Assembly (NCBI GenBank): GCA_000421045.1
Contig: ATWC01000020.1
Span: 1 to 52,607 of the forward strand
Source of the DNA: Lachnospiraceae bacterium NK4A179
GTDB taxonomy: Bacteria; Bacillota; Clostridia; Lachnospirales; Lachnospiraceae
Reading direction: 5' to 3'
DNA length: 52,607 nucleotides
The notes beneath the pieces were generated by a model that saw nothing but the letters and a program-made list of their open reading frames with translations, searched no databases and was not told the DNA's origin. A program made the position numbers and the translations under genes. This document shows positions 40,521 through 49,189 of this stretch, one piece after another (the first letter of the stretch is position 1; each line of letters opens with the position of its first letter).

Positions 40521-41909
40521 TTAACGAGTAATTTCATCTAGTGCATTATTAAATGAAATCATAGCTTTTTCTAAATCGATTGATGGAATAGAACTAAAAC
40601 CAACTAATATTTGATTTTCAGCACACTTCTCATGTAATATCCAGTAACGCTCCGTTGAATATATACCGATTCCATATTTTTCCATTATTTGCATAATCTG
40701 TGTTCTATTAAGATTCGTATTAATATTCATTAAAAAATGCAATCCTGCTTCTGTTCCTAATAACTCAATATCATCTCTCTTTAGATGTTCTAGAATATAA
40801 TCATGCTTTCTTTTATAAAATGTTCTTATAGCTCTTAATCCATTTTCATATTCTCCGGATTCTATGTATTCGGCCAATGCCTCTTGAATGAGTGTTGGTA
40901 CATTTGAATTTGATACTTTATATTTTTCGTTATAAGTCGACAATAGTTTTTCAGGTAGTACTAGATACGCTATTCGAAGATCAGGAGCTAACGATTTTGA
41001 AAATGTACCAAGATATATAACTCTATTTCCACCATCCAAAGATTGTAAAGATTGAATCGGATGTGAGTTATATCTCAACTCGCTATCATAATCATCTTCT
41101 ATAATATAACTATCTGTTTTTTCCGCCCAGTCTATTAATCCCAACCTTTTACCTATTGGCAGTATACACCCCGTAGGAAACTGATGTGATGGAGTAACAT
41201 AAACTATTTGATGTTTTTTGTTGTGCAATTCATCAATAGATATCCCATTATTCTCTACAGTGATAGGCTGAGCATTAAATCCATGTCGTTCAAAAACAAC
41301 TCTACAGCCATCATATCCCGGATCCTCGATAGCAAAATCATATTTCATATCATCAAATAAAGTGCAGATAATATCTATCGCTGCCTGATGTCCATTGGTA
41401 ATAACTATCTGTTCAGGATTACATTTAACTGCTCGAGATGACAGCAAAAATTCTGCCACAAACCGCCTCAAACGCTCACTTCCATTATGCAATAAATAAT
41501 TAATGCTAGAATTCATGGATAATATATTTATAGAATTTATAAGACATTTACGCCATTTTCGGTTTTGATAGCAATTATATTCGAGGTTACCGTATCTAAA
41601 ATTATATTTCGGTTCAACTTTGTTTTTACTTGTCTCAACGGCATTACTATTTGTTTTCTTATCTGGCTGATATGGAATTTCTATTTTCTCAACGTAATAT
41701 CCTGATCCTATAACAGTTCTAACAAAGCCTTCGACAAGTAGCTGTTCGTAGGCAGCAACAACAGAGTTCCTACTTATACCATATTCCTGCGCTAACCCTC
41801 TGGTTGCTTGTAATCTGGTACCTGGTTTTAGTTCGCCCGACAGAATCTGTTTTTTTATCTGCTCATATATTTGTTCATAGATTTTTTTATTGTGATCAAT
41901 CACCAGCAT
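40521..41909 (-). CDS. MocR/PdxR-family regulator (GntR HTH + aminotransferase domain)
   Basis: 462 residues. Residues 8-75 are a GntR winged helix (IYEQIYEQIKKQILSGELKP, GISRNSVVAAYEQLLVEGF). Residues about 110-462 are a fold-type I aminotransferase that binds PLP: ITNGHQAAIDII, EDPGYDGC, YVTPSHQFPTG, and the PLP Lys in GTFSKSLAPDLRIAYLV. MocR proteins sense PLP or amino compounds. The divergent GNAT gene is the likely target; direct repeats in the shared promoter region support this. Sequence is AT-rich compared with most of the window. Confidence 0.9.
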   Translation of the reverse strand: MLVIDHNKKIYEQIYEQIKKQILSGELKPGTRLQATRGLAQEYGISRNSVVAAYEQLLVEGFVRTVIGSGYYVEKIEIPYQPDKKTNSNAVETSKNKVEPKYNFRYGNLEYNCYQNRKWRKCLINSINILSMNSSINYLLHNGSERLRRFVAEFLLSSRAVKCNPEQIVITNGHQAAIDIICTLFDDMKYDFAIEDPGYDGCRVVFERHGFNAQPITVENNGISIDELHNKKHQIVYVTPSHQFPTGCILPIGKRLGLIDWAEKTDSYIIEDDYDSELRYNSHPIQSLQSLDGGNRVIYLGTFSKSLAPDLRIAYLVLPEKLLSTYNEKYKVSNSNVPTLIQEALAEYIESGEYENGLRAIRTFYKRKHDYILEHLKRDDIELLGTEAGLHFLMNINTNLNRTQIMQIMEKYGIGIYSTERYWILHEKCAENQILVGFSSIPSIDLEKAMISFNNALDEITR

Positions 41910-41911
41910 GC

Positions 41912-41943
41912 AAAATCGGCCCCTTCAAAAATGCTAAAATCGG
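41912..41943. promoter_or_regulatory. Direct repeats in the MocR/GNAT intergenic region
   Basis: AAAATCGG occurs at 41912-41919 and again at 41936-41943, each preceded by ATGC, 24 bp apart (about two helical turns) and next to the MocR start codon. MocR regulators commonly bind direct repeats in the promoter between their own gene and a divergent target. AT-rich hexamers (TATAAT, TATCAT) downstream could serve the GNAT promoter. Confidence 0.5.
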
Positions 41944-42016
41944 TTCTTATCATAATACCAATCCTGATTATAATAGTATCATATTATTTTATACAATCAA
42001 TCAGGAGGTAAAAATC

Positions 42017-42451
42017 ATGACCAGATTAGCCTATATCTCAGATATCAAATCAATAATTCCATTACTCATGGAATACCGTACATTTTATGGTATAAAAGAG
42101 CAAAACATCGAGGAAGTAGAACAATTCCTACATAACAGAATCACAAATAATGAAAGCATAATATTCATCACTTTCGATGATGAAACACCCGTTGGATTCA
42201 TTCAATTATACCCTTCCTTTTCAACGGTATCTCTAAAACGCCAATGGCACTTAAATGATCTATATGTAAGGCCAGAATATAGACGAAAGGGATATGCATC
42301 AGCCTTAATGTCTGCAGCAAAAAAATACTTTTATGATAGAGCTAAAGGATTTACATTAATTACCGAAAAAACAAATACAACCGCTAAAGCTTTCTATAAT
42401 GCTAATGGTTGGAAAACAGATGAATATGATTTTTACACATTCTTTTATTAA
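42017..42451 (+). CDS. GNAT N-acetyltransferase
   Basis: 144 residues from the ATG at 42017, preceded by CAGGAGG. Full GNAT fold: strand pair VGFIQLYPSFSTV, then LNDLYVRPEYRRKGYASALM (the acetyl-CoA pyrophosphate motif RxxGxA/G) and AKAFYNANGWKTDEYD near the end. The substrate is unknown. It is divergent from the MocR-type regulator, and such pairs are often amine- or antibiotic-acetylating. AT-rich codon use matches the MocR gene, so the pair may have been acquired together. Confidence 0.88.
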   Translation: MTRLAYISDIKSIIPLLMEYRTFYGIKEQNIEEVEQFLHNRITNNESIIFITFDDETPVGFIQLYPSFSTVSLKRQWHLNDLYVRPEYRRKGYASALMSAAKKYFYDRAKGFTLITEKTNTTAKAFYNANGWKTDEYDFYTFFY

Positions 42452-42460
42452 AATAAATAT

Positions 42461-42486
42461 GAGGATATCCTGTTTGGGATATCCTC
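42461..42486 (-). terminator. Stem-loop between convergent GNAT and GGDEF genes
   Basis: Perfect 10-bp stem GAGGATATCC / GGATATCCTC with a 6-nt loop. The minus-strand side has ATATTTATTTT after it, so it likely ends the GGDEF operon; it may also stop the GNAT transcript. Confidence 0.65.
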
Positions 42487-42537
42487 TGAATATTGAAATT
42501 ATATGTTGCTGAATTTTTGTCGCTATACTAGATTCCG

Positions 42538-44034
42538 TTACCCTCTTGTAGGCGCCCCCATCTGCTTAAGCTCCTGCTTTCTCTGATACATCATCTTATC
42601 AGCTCTTTCAAATACATCATGAACAAGCTGGTCATCTTTAGTAAGTTCAGAATGACCGATCGCGATAACCACTTCTTTCTTTTTGATGTTATCTTCTATG
42701 ACGCGGTTTATATCTTCGATCACCTCATGCATAGTATCGAAGCCCTTCTCCTGAAGAATGACTACGAACTCGTCTCCGCCTATCCTGTAGACAGCTCCGT
42801 GAGTAAAATACTCACAGATAAGCGAACATGCATCTTTGATGAGTTTATCTCCGGCAGCATGTCCTAAGGTGTCGTTGGCGAGCTTAAGTCCGTTAATATC
42901 GCATACGACCACGCCTAACTTATCGATATCATTCTGTCTGATCCTCTGGTTAAGAAGTGCTTCCGCTTCTGAGTATGCGTGTTTATTTCTGACGCCGGTC
43001 AGCGAATCGGTGTTGGCCATGTTTTTAAAGTTGTTTGAATTTGCCTTTTCTGCATCAAGATCCTTTTTCGACAGTGCTTTCAGCATAAACAGCAGAACAC
43101 TGAAGAAGAGGGCGGAAAAGATCACGGTGAAGGCTATCTGCCTTTTGTTCGTTGCGAGGTTTTTCTCACTGATGGTGCGGATCCTGTCCTGTATAACACT
43201 CTCGCGGATAAGAACCACCATCATCCAGTCCGTTTGCTCTACGGGAACATAGACTAAAGTTTCTTCGGTACCGCCTGCTGTAAAGGTTATGCTGCCTTCA
43301 ACTGCATTGGAAAAATTATCACGGTTTTCGTTTAAGGTATTTTCGTCGATAACATCTTTAAGTGCCGCAAAAAGATTGTGCCTTGAAATATACGGTCCCA
43401 GCTCGGTGTCTGTAATGTTTTCACCTTTTTTGCTGTACAGTCCGAAATATGTTCTGCCTTCATCTTCAAAAGCGAGCAGATCTACTATATCTCCGACGTC
43501 TATCTGGACAAAGCTCGCTTTATAACGCTTGCCTGCTATCGTCAGATCCGGAGTGGGAGCTGCCAGACACAGTTGCTTTGAAGAGCCGTATATCGAAACC
43601 GTGCTGACGTTCTTTTCCTCCATTTCTTCATCGGCAAGGAAAGCGTGACGGCTGCCGCCTGTGTAGGTGGTATATTGTGTATGTACGATCTCGTCATCAT
43701 CTACAAGAGCAAAGCGGTCGAGTGACAATAATGATTTTATTTTTCCAAGATTTGCACGCAGTTCTTCTTCCGATTTGATATTCTCGGCATTGATGTATGC
43801 CACAGCTTTTCCCATATGGTCAAAGTTATTGTTTATCAGATTGGTGATCGTTTTGGCCCGGCGGTCCGCCATCGCTTCGAGATAAAATGAGCTCACTTCT
43901 GAAACGGCAGCATTAGTAGCTGAAACGGTCTGTCTGGAAGACAGGATCGCATTTAAGATGATCATGGCCATCAGCAAGATGCTTCCTACAACAGCAGTCA
44001 GTATGAAGTTCTTTCTGGTTATCAATGTTTTCAT
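42538..44034 (-). CDS. Membrane diguanylate cyclase with extracellular dCACHE-like sensor
   Basis: 498 residues. TM 1 at about 12-30 (LTAVVGSILLMAMIILNAIL), an extracellular domain of about 260 residues of dCACHE type, TM 2 at about 300-320, then GGDEF: MANTDSLTGVRNKHAYSEAE, VVVCDINGLKLANDTLGHAAG, YRIGGDEFVVIL. The loop is intact, so cyclic-di-GMP synthesis is expected. Its ATG at 44034 overlaps the TGA of the binding lipoprotein (TGATG), which means translational coupling. This suggests the two act as a pair. Confidence 0.92.
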   Translation of the reverse strand: MKTLITRKNFILTAVVGSILLMAMIILNAILSSRQTVSATNAAVSEVSSFYLEAMADRRAKTITNLINNNFDHMGKAVAYINAENIKSEEELRANLGKIKSLLSLDRFALVDDDEIVHTQYTTYTGGSRHAFLADEEMEEKNVSTVSIYGSSKQLCLAAPTPDLTIAGKRYKASFVQIDVGDIVDLLAFEDEGRTYFGLYSKKGENITDTELGPYISRHNLFAALKDVIDENTLNENRDNFSNAVEGSITFTAGGTEETLVYVPVEQTDWMMVVLIRESVIQDRIRTISEKNLATNKRQIAFTVIFSALFFSVLLFMLKALSKKDLDAEKANSNNFKNMANTDSLTGVRNKHAYSEAEALLNQRIRQNDIDKLGVVVCDINGLKLANDTLGHAAGDKLIKDACSLICEYFTHGAVYRIGGDEFVVILQEKGFDTMHEVIEDINRVIEDNIKKKEVVIAIGHSELTKDDQLVHDVFERADKMMYQRKQELKQMGAPTRG

Positions 44035-45140
44035 CAATCATCACCATACAGCAGCTCAAGCATTATAGCTGCATCTTCCTGATAGATTACAGTTGTTTTC
44101 TCGTATGTCTTTTCTTCAAACAGATCACCGGGCTTGTGGCCGTCTGCGATCTTTACTGCAGTCTGGATCGTATCAAATCCGATCGAATAGCAGTCCTGCA
44201 CGCCGAGGCAATAGATAACTCCGTCCTTGAGATAATGCAATGCTTCCTGATCGTGATCCATGCCGACTATGACTGTGCTGCTTCCTGTTTCGGTCACCGC
44301 TCTGGCTGCACCCACAGGATTACTCATGTTGCAGCAGATGATACCATCAAGTCCCGGATTATCCTTAAGTATCTGAATCGTCAGGTCATATGCAAGGTCA
44401 ACAGAATCCATATCATACTCTGTAGCAACTATTTCCATTTCAGGATATTTTGCGATCGTATCCTTTGCGCCCTTTGCCCTATCTTCATGACAGGGAGCTC
44501 CGACACTTCCAACTAAGATCGCTACTTTGCCTTTATATCCCAGCTTTTCACACAAAGCCTCGGTCAGATCTACGCCGTCTTCATAGTTATGTGTGTTGCC
44601 GACATATGCAATTCTCTTGCATCCTTCGGAAGCGTCAGAACTTGAAAAAGTCATGATCTTTATCCCTGAATCAACCATCTCATCCAGGATCGGAGAGATT
44701 ATCGCATCATCGGCCACATCGACACCTATCACGTCAAAATCTCTGCCCTTAGCTTCAGACAGTCTCTTTTTTTGGTCTTCAGCCGAGGCAGCTTCCGGTG
44801 CCATGTACTCATATGTGATAGTCACGCCCTTTTCAAGAAACTGTCTCTGGGCATCTTCCATGCCAAGAGCTACCGCATCCCACCAGGGATGGATAGTCTT
44901 ATATGTAAAATAGAAATTGTAATGATCTTTTTTAGGCTTGTAGTCATCAAGTTCGTGATCAAAGTCTACGGCACTGCTTACAGAATTCGCTGATCCGGAA
45001 CCGGCCGTATCTTCATGAGCTGTTGCTGCCTCTTTCACATTAGAAGTGGTCTCGGGAGTATTAAAAGAGCATGACGCCAAAACGAACGTCGAAAACAGCA
45101 TGATCGGTAAAAAGCGTTTTATTCTGAGATGATTTCTCAT
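44034..45140 (-). CDS. Sugar-binding lipoprotein (Peripla_BP_4 type), no transporter genes
   Basis: 368 residues. Signal MRNHLRIKRFLPIMLFSTF, lipobox LASC, then a Ser/Thr/Ala-rich linker and a ribose-binding-protein fold: TYKTIHPWWDAVALGMEDAQ, FDVIGVDVADDAI, VAILVGSVGAPCHEDRAKGA, GIICCNMSNPVGAARAV. Such proteins usually feed an RbsABC-like importer, but the only gene in the operon is the GGDEF protein that overlaps its stop. It may report an extracellular sugar to the dCACHE domain. Reads as the first gene of the transcript. Confidence 0.9.
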   Translation of the reverse strand: MRNHLRIKRFLPIMLFSTFVLASCSFNTPETTSNVKEAATAHEDTAGSGSANSVSSAVDFDHELDDYKPKKDHYNFYFTYKTIHPWWDAVALGMEDAQRQFLEKGVTITYEYMAPEAASAEDQKKRLSEAKGRDFDVIGVDVADDAIISPILDEMVDSGIKIMTFSSSDASEGCKRIAYVGNTHNYEDGVDLTEALCEKLGYKGKVAILVGSVGAPCHEDRAKGAKDTIAKYPEMEIVATEYDMDSVDLAYDLTIQILKDNPGLDGIICCNMSNPVGAARAVTETGSSTVIVGMDHDQEALHYLKDGVIYCLGVQDCYSIGFDTIQTAVKIADGHKPGDLFEEKTYEKTTVIYQEDAAIMLELLYGDD

Positions 45141-45188
45141 AATATATGCCTCCGAATTTTAGATAGGTATATTATACTCCTTTTGGGA

Positions 45189-45283
45189 TGAACCGGGGGG
45201 ACGGGGTTATGGGGTCATTTTGAAAAAATGACCCCATAACCCCGTCCCCCCGGTTCACCCCCCAACCCCGTCCCCCAGGTTCA
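45189..45283. repeat. REP element, perfect 33-bp inverted pair plus a third unit
   Basis: 45189-45257 is two REP units facing each other: a perfect 33-bp stem with a GAA loop, one of the longest perfect palindromes in the window. A third reverse unit follows to GGTTCA at 45283. In the stem the ends are TGAACC / GGTTCA and the core GGGGGGACGGGG. Confidence 0.9.
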
Positions 45284-45612
45284 AGGCTCCTAAGAATCCA
45301 ATATCAGGACAGCAGGAGTATCTAGAAGGTGTGCAGAATAATATTGTATTATCAGGAGTAAAATAAAAAGTAGAGATTTAGAGAATAAAATCTTTACGAA
45401 ATCTTGACTTTGTCTTGAATGGTTTCTTGATTCTTTTATGATATTTTTTCTTTGAATTTAGAAGAAAGGATATGTAAAAGATAGAGAGACCATTTTTATT
45501 TTTGGGTTATGCAATAGCTTTGTCATGGATGCAACTTTATAAACCATTGCTCAAAAGGCTTAAAATCAAGGTTTTTTGTGCAAAATAAATAAGAAAGTAT
45601 AGAGAGGAAAAA
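45284..45612 (+). other. Gap before the erythromycin esterase-like gene
   Basis: Contains a probable promoter (TTGAAT 45415-45420, 16 bp, TATGAT 45437-45442). A short hydrophobic frame without a usable start lies at about 45490-45588 (FLFLGYAIALSWMQLYKPLL), perhaps a gene remnant. A ribosome site GAGAGGAAA lies just before 45613. Nothing else is seen. Confidence 0.4.
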
Positions 45613-46895
45613 ATGACTGAAAAAAAAGTGACTAAAAAAAGAAAAATGTAATCCCAATAATTGTAATAGCGGTAGTAGTGACGCTTATTTTAGTATTTAT
45701 CTTTAAGAGGCCTGGAAGGATTAAAGACTTTGATAAGGTAGCAACAACAGTTGATAATATCGAGATTCCGGAAGAAACCAGAATTGTTGCGCTCGGAGAA
45801 GCGACTCATGGAAATAAGGAATTTCAGGAACTAAAACTGGAGGTGTTTCAGACCCTAGTTGAGAAAACAAATGTAAGAGCTCTTATCCTAGAAGGTGATT
45901 TTGGTGGATGTGCAGTTGCGAATAAATATATTCAGGGTGGCGAGGGAACCGCAGAAGAAGTTACAAGAAAGCTTGGATATAGGATTTACGGGACTGATGA
46001 AATGTGTGAAATGGTCCAGTGGATGCATGATTACAATATGACTGTTGATAAAGATCAGAAGGTTCGACTTTATGGTATGGATGTTCAGTCGGATATATGG
46101 AATATCCAGATAATCAAGGAATTCTATCAGGAACTGGATGAAGCAAAATATAAGGACTATTCAGATAGAATGGATGCACTACTTGGTACTGAGGATGATG
46201 CTTATAATCCTGATGAATATGATAACATCATAAGTCTTATGGATGAAATAGGCTCTGATATTGAGACTAATAAAGATGCATATGCAGAAAAGGTAGGACT
46301 GCATCAGGTAAAGATTTGCCAACAGGCGACAGTTGCAATAAAGAGTTATATGGAACTTCGTGAAAAGCAGAACTATTCAAATAAGTTTAGAGATACAAAG
46401 ATGAAGGAGTTTGTTGATTGGACACTTGAGGTCGAAGAAAGAGAGTTTAACAGTGAGCTGATGCTGGCTAGTCATAATGGACATATGACACAGAATTATT
46501 CTTCACCTGCTACATTTCTAGGTGTATTTTTAAATGAAGAATATGGAGATGCATATTTTGCTATAGGAACGGATTACTATTATACAAATGATAATGTTCC
46601 TGGAAAAGATGGAAGAATGGTAGCGAGACTTTGCTCTAATGATAAACTTGCATATCAGGTAAAGGGCATGAGTGAAGATAAGTACTATGTGGATTTTGAA
46701 AAGGTTGATCCTAATAGTAAACTTGGGAAGGTAGTGAACCATAAGATGAAAATGGGATCGGTTGGTGAAGGTTATAATATACTTACGAAGATTCTTCCAA
46801 TGGCACATTCAATTAATTATGTACCAAGCGATTTATATGATGCTATGATAGTATATTATGAAGTGAATCCTACAGAAGTTTGGGATAATCAGTAA
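45613..46895 (+). CDS. Erythromycin esterase-like protein, frameshifted near its start
   Basis: The natural start is the ATG at 45613 (MTEKKVTKKRK...), with a good ribosome site. In the sequence as given this frame stops after 12 codons, and the main frame (open to 46895) continues in another phase. A single base change in the A7 or A8 run at 45619-45645 joins them into a 426-residue protein with one TM (VIPIIVIAVVVTLILVFIF) and an outside EreA/ChaN-like domain: VALGEATHGNKEFQELKLEV, ALILEGDFGG, LMLASHNGHM. True start unsettled; an internal GTG at 45678 would lose the anchor. Confidence 0.75.
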
Positions 46896-46897
46896 AT

Positions 46898-46922
46898 GCC
46901 CCCCCGGGACGGGGTCAGTGGT
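46898..46922. repeat. REP element, partial unit
   Basis: CCCCCCCGGGACGGGG core with GGTCAGTGGTTCA end, directly after the previous stop and running straight into a RAYT fragment. Confidence 0.7.
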
Positions 46923-46983
46923 TCATTTTGCAGATTCGCTTAACCGTACTTGCTGAGATGTCCATGATACGTGCAATCTGTTT
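46923..46983 (-). pseudogene. RAYT 3'-end fragment
   Basis: 60 bp identical, except for one base, to the last 20 codons of the intact transposase at 48391-49146 (region encoding IARIMDISASTVKRICKM). It joins a REP unit at one end as the intact gene does. Everything upstream of the fragment is gone. Confidence 0.85.
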
Positions 46984-46994
46984 CGGGAAGTGGA

Positions 46995-47058
46995 CTGGGA
47001 TAAGGTTTCAGAGGAAGTAAGGCCAAAGGCTGGGGGAAAGATAGATTTGGGTGTATAA
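46995..47058 (+). pseudogene. C-terminal gene remnant, unrecognised
   Basis: Twenty codons, DWDKVSEEVRPKAGGKIDLGV, then a stop, with no start. It begins right after the RAYT fragment, so it marks another junction. Family unknown. Confidence 0.3.
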
Positions 47059-47064
47059 ACCCAT

Positions 47065-47775
47065 CTATTTTATTTTTGATTGCAGGTTTTTGTTATCCGG
47101 GGATTTGGAGCCGGATTCAGCGTCTTCTTTGGGAATAAGAGAAACGATTTTTTTATTGATTTCCTCACTGATCAAGTCTTTTATGGAGTCATAAACATTA
47201 ACGAGATCTTCATCCTTTCCGGCAATTACAGTAGAAAACTTGTCATCGTCTCTGGATTTGGAGAGTACGATCTTTAGATTTTGGGCTTTAGCATGATCTA
47301 ATTCGTCGCCGACCAAGAGTGTTTTGGGACGTGCACTGGGTGTAGCGATGAAGCCTAATGTACAAGAACCGTCAGAAGATGCAAATGTACACAAAACTGT
47401 ATTTTTCTTAAAATTCTCCTCAACAAGGCTTGAATCAGTGAACAGACCGGTAATAAGCGGAAGAGATTTGATTTTTCGTCTAATGGAACCTTTTGACTGC
47501 TTTTCATCCTGACCGTGTGCAGCTATCTCAAAATCGGACTCATCCAATGTGCCATTCAGACATTTATCGAAAAATGCTGTGGCTGATAATTTGGTGGAAA
47601 CGCCGACAAGGTGGAGATAATTGTCCTTTTCAGCCCGAACAATATAGTAGGGAGAGTTTTTGAAGGCATCAGAAATAAGCAGGTAATCCCGACATACATA
47701 GTAGGAATAGTAATCCGGCGCGATACTAATCGCTGTATCTTTTACGCGGGTTTTGAAACTAACCTGATCTGCCAT
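47065..47775 (-). CDS. PBECR4-domain protein
   Basis: 236 residues. The N-terminal ~90 residues match the PBECR4 (phage barnase/EndoU/ColicinE5-like nuclease-related) pattern: YYSYYVCRDYLLISDAF, SPYYIVRAEKDNYLHLVGV, STKLSATAFFDKCLNGTLDE. The rest is strand-rich and ends with a basic Asn/Lys tail. PBECR domains occur on mobile elements and phages and are proposed RNases or toxins. Catalytic residues cannot be confirmed by eye. No partner antitoxin is next to it; a relaxase-like remnant lies 290 bp upstream. Confidence 0.65.
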   Translation of the reverse strand: MADQVSFKTRVKDTAISIAPDYYSYYVCRDYLLISDAFKNSPYYIVRAEKDNYLHLVGVSTKLSATAFFDKCLNGTLDESDFEIAAHGQDEKQSKGSIRRKIKSLPLITGLFTDSSLVEENFKKNTVLCTFASSDGSCTLGFIATPSARPKTLLVGDELDHAKAQNLKIVLSKSRDDDKFSTVIAGKDEDLVNVYDSIKDLISEEINKKIVSLIPKEDAESGSKSPDNKNLQSKIK

Positions 47776-47796
47776 TAGTTGAGCTCCACAATACTA

Positions 47797-47832
47797 AAGG
47801 GGTGGATGAACCACCCCTTAGGTTTTTAGCAG
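47797..47832 (+). terminator. Stem-loop upstream of the PBECR4 gene
   Basis: 9-bp perfect stem AAGGGGTGG / CCACCCCTT with a 5-nt loop and GGTTTTTAG on the plus side. No plus-strand gene reads into it. The region 47833-48064 holds a further small stem (CCGCC-TGA-GGCGG), AT-rich sequence, and no gene. Confidence 0.6.
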
Positions 47833-48064
47833 TTATGCTCTGCAATGGGAACGGGTTTTAGGTCTCCGTCCCGACCGCCTGAGGCGGGTTTAATGTCTCC
47901 GCTCCGACAGATTATTACTTCTTTTTTTAGTCAACTTAATTATACTCTTGAATGAGTCGTAAATCAATAGATTTCCTGTGTTTTTCAATGCTTCCATGGA
48001 CTGTAGTATAACCAACATATATATCGGATTACAGAGCTTTTCTCATTATAGGGACGGCTTTTTA

Positions 48065-48249
48065 TCATGATTTTTTTTTTGAGCCTGCTCCTGCTCCATA
48101 CCCATATACGATGTTAGTTCATCCCTTAGTTTTTTTAGCTCATTACACTCTTTCTCAGCGGTCACATATGTCGTATGGGCTGTTTTGCGGTCAGCTGTCA
48201 TTTTGCGGTAGTTTTCTTCTATCTCTGATAGCTTAAGTGTCGTAGGATT
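48065..48249 (-). pseudogene. C-terminal remnant of a relaxase/mobilisation protein
   Basis: On the minus strand: LSEIEENYRKMTADRKTAHT, TYVTAEKECNELKKLRDELT, SYMGMEQEQAQKKKS, stop at 48065-48067. The coiled-coil character and the closing MGMEQEQ are typical of the end of MobA/relaxase proteins of clostridial integrative elements. The 5' part is cut off by a REP cluster that begins at 48249. With the PBECR4 gene nearby, it suggests a former mobile element. Confidence 0.5.
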
Positions 48250-48390
48250 AATGCCCCCCCGGGGACGGGGTTCGTGGTCTATTTTTTGAACCTTGGGGAC
48301 GGGGTTGGGGGTTGAACCAGGGGGACGGGGTTAGGGGGTCATTTTGAAAAAATGAACCCCTAACCCCGTCCCCCTGGTTCAACCAGTCCC
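48249..48390. repeat. REP cluster at the 3' end of the RAYT gene
   Basis: Four units. Two single forward units (from CCCCCCCGGGGACGGGG, and TGAACCTT...); then a 34-bp inverted pair with one mismatch (about 48312-48382), with the same GAA loop as at 45189; then a short AGTCCCCTAGGTC remnant adjoining the transposase stop. Confidence 0.9.
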
Positions 48391-49146
48391 CTAGGTCATT
48401 TTGCAGATTCGCTTAACCGTACTTGCTGAGATGTCCATGATCCGTGCAATCTGTTTGACTGTCAGGCCCTTTTCTCTTAGTGCTTGAATATATGCATTCC
48501 TTTTCGACTTTTCAAGAGTGGACGCATCAGAAGCCGATGAGAGATGAGTCATAGATTTAAATATATCCAGAGCTTTTTCGTCAGTTAAATAATGATTTGT
48601 TTGACGATGGTCATTTTTAAACAACGGATCATCCTGCAGATCGGTATCTTTTGCAAACAAATGAAGTAAGTAATCCTTTGAGCCGGCGATGTTATAGGCA
48701 TATGACACGTTGATCAAAGGATTTTTTGCGCCATAAAATGCGCCTATGCTACTCCAAGGATATTCTGACGCGTAACGACACATGTTTGCTTTGACAGGAT
48801 TATTGTGAATATAGCTGAGCGCAGACAGAAAGGCTCGTTCGGTTTCAATTACCGAACTATAGAAACGGTCTTGAAAAAGATGACCGCTGCGAGAATATTT
48901 GTTGTTGTACCAACGGGCAAATAAGGTTCCGAGGCTTTGAAAGAAACTGGACAGCGTGTCGTCCGTAAGTTGAAGCAGTAAGTGGATATGGTTATCCATT
49001 AAGCAATAGGCATAAATATCAATATCATATTTCTTTTTGCAATCTGATAGGATAGAAAGAAATTTCTGGTAATCGGAAGCTTCTTCGAAGATGATGTGCT
49101 GATTGACAGAGCGAAGTATGATATGATATATGCCGGTTGAGCTCAA
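48391..49146 (-). CDS. REP-associated tyrosine transposase (RAYT, Y1_Tnp/HUH)
   Basis: 251 residues. HUH/Y1 family: GIYHIILRSVNQHIIFEEAS at the N-terminus, the metal-binding HUH in YCLMDNHIHLLLQL, a downstream SYIHNNPVKANM with the expected catalytic Tyr, and an extra C-terminal HTH (LREKGLTVKQIARIMDISAS). RAYTs mobilise REP elements by cutting single strands. No ATG begins the frame: it starts at a TTG after a nearby stop, and a neighbouring frame with ATG (MNKAQSFEL) hints at a small frameshift. REP units flank both ends. Confidence 0.9.
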   Translation of the reverse strand: MSSTGIYHIILRSVNQHIIFEEASDYQKFLSILSDCKKKYDIDIYAYCLMDNHIHLLLQLTDDTLSSFFQSLGTLFARWYNNKYSRSGHLFQDRFYSSVIETERAFLSALSYIHNNPVKANMCRYASEYPWSSIGAFYGAKNPLINVSYAYNIAGSKDYLLHLFAKDTDLQDDPLFKNDHRQTNHYLTDEKALDIFKSMTHLSSASDASTLEKSKRNAYIQALREKGLTVKQIARIMDISASTVKRICKMT

Positions 49147-49189
49147 AACTCTGGGCTTTGTTCATTTGATTTGAAAGGAGTAACTGATC

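Noticed and set aside
45189-45283. REP palindromes read as ordinary terminators or as a second CRISPR
   Set aside because: They have no T-run tied to a gene end, recur at many unrelated sites with conserved TGAACC/GGTTCA ends, and lack regular spacers.
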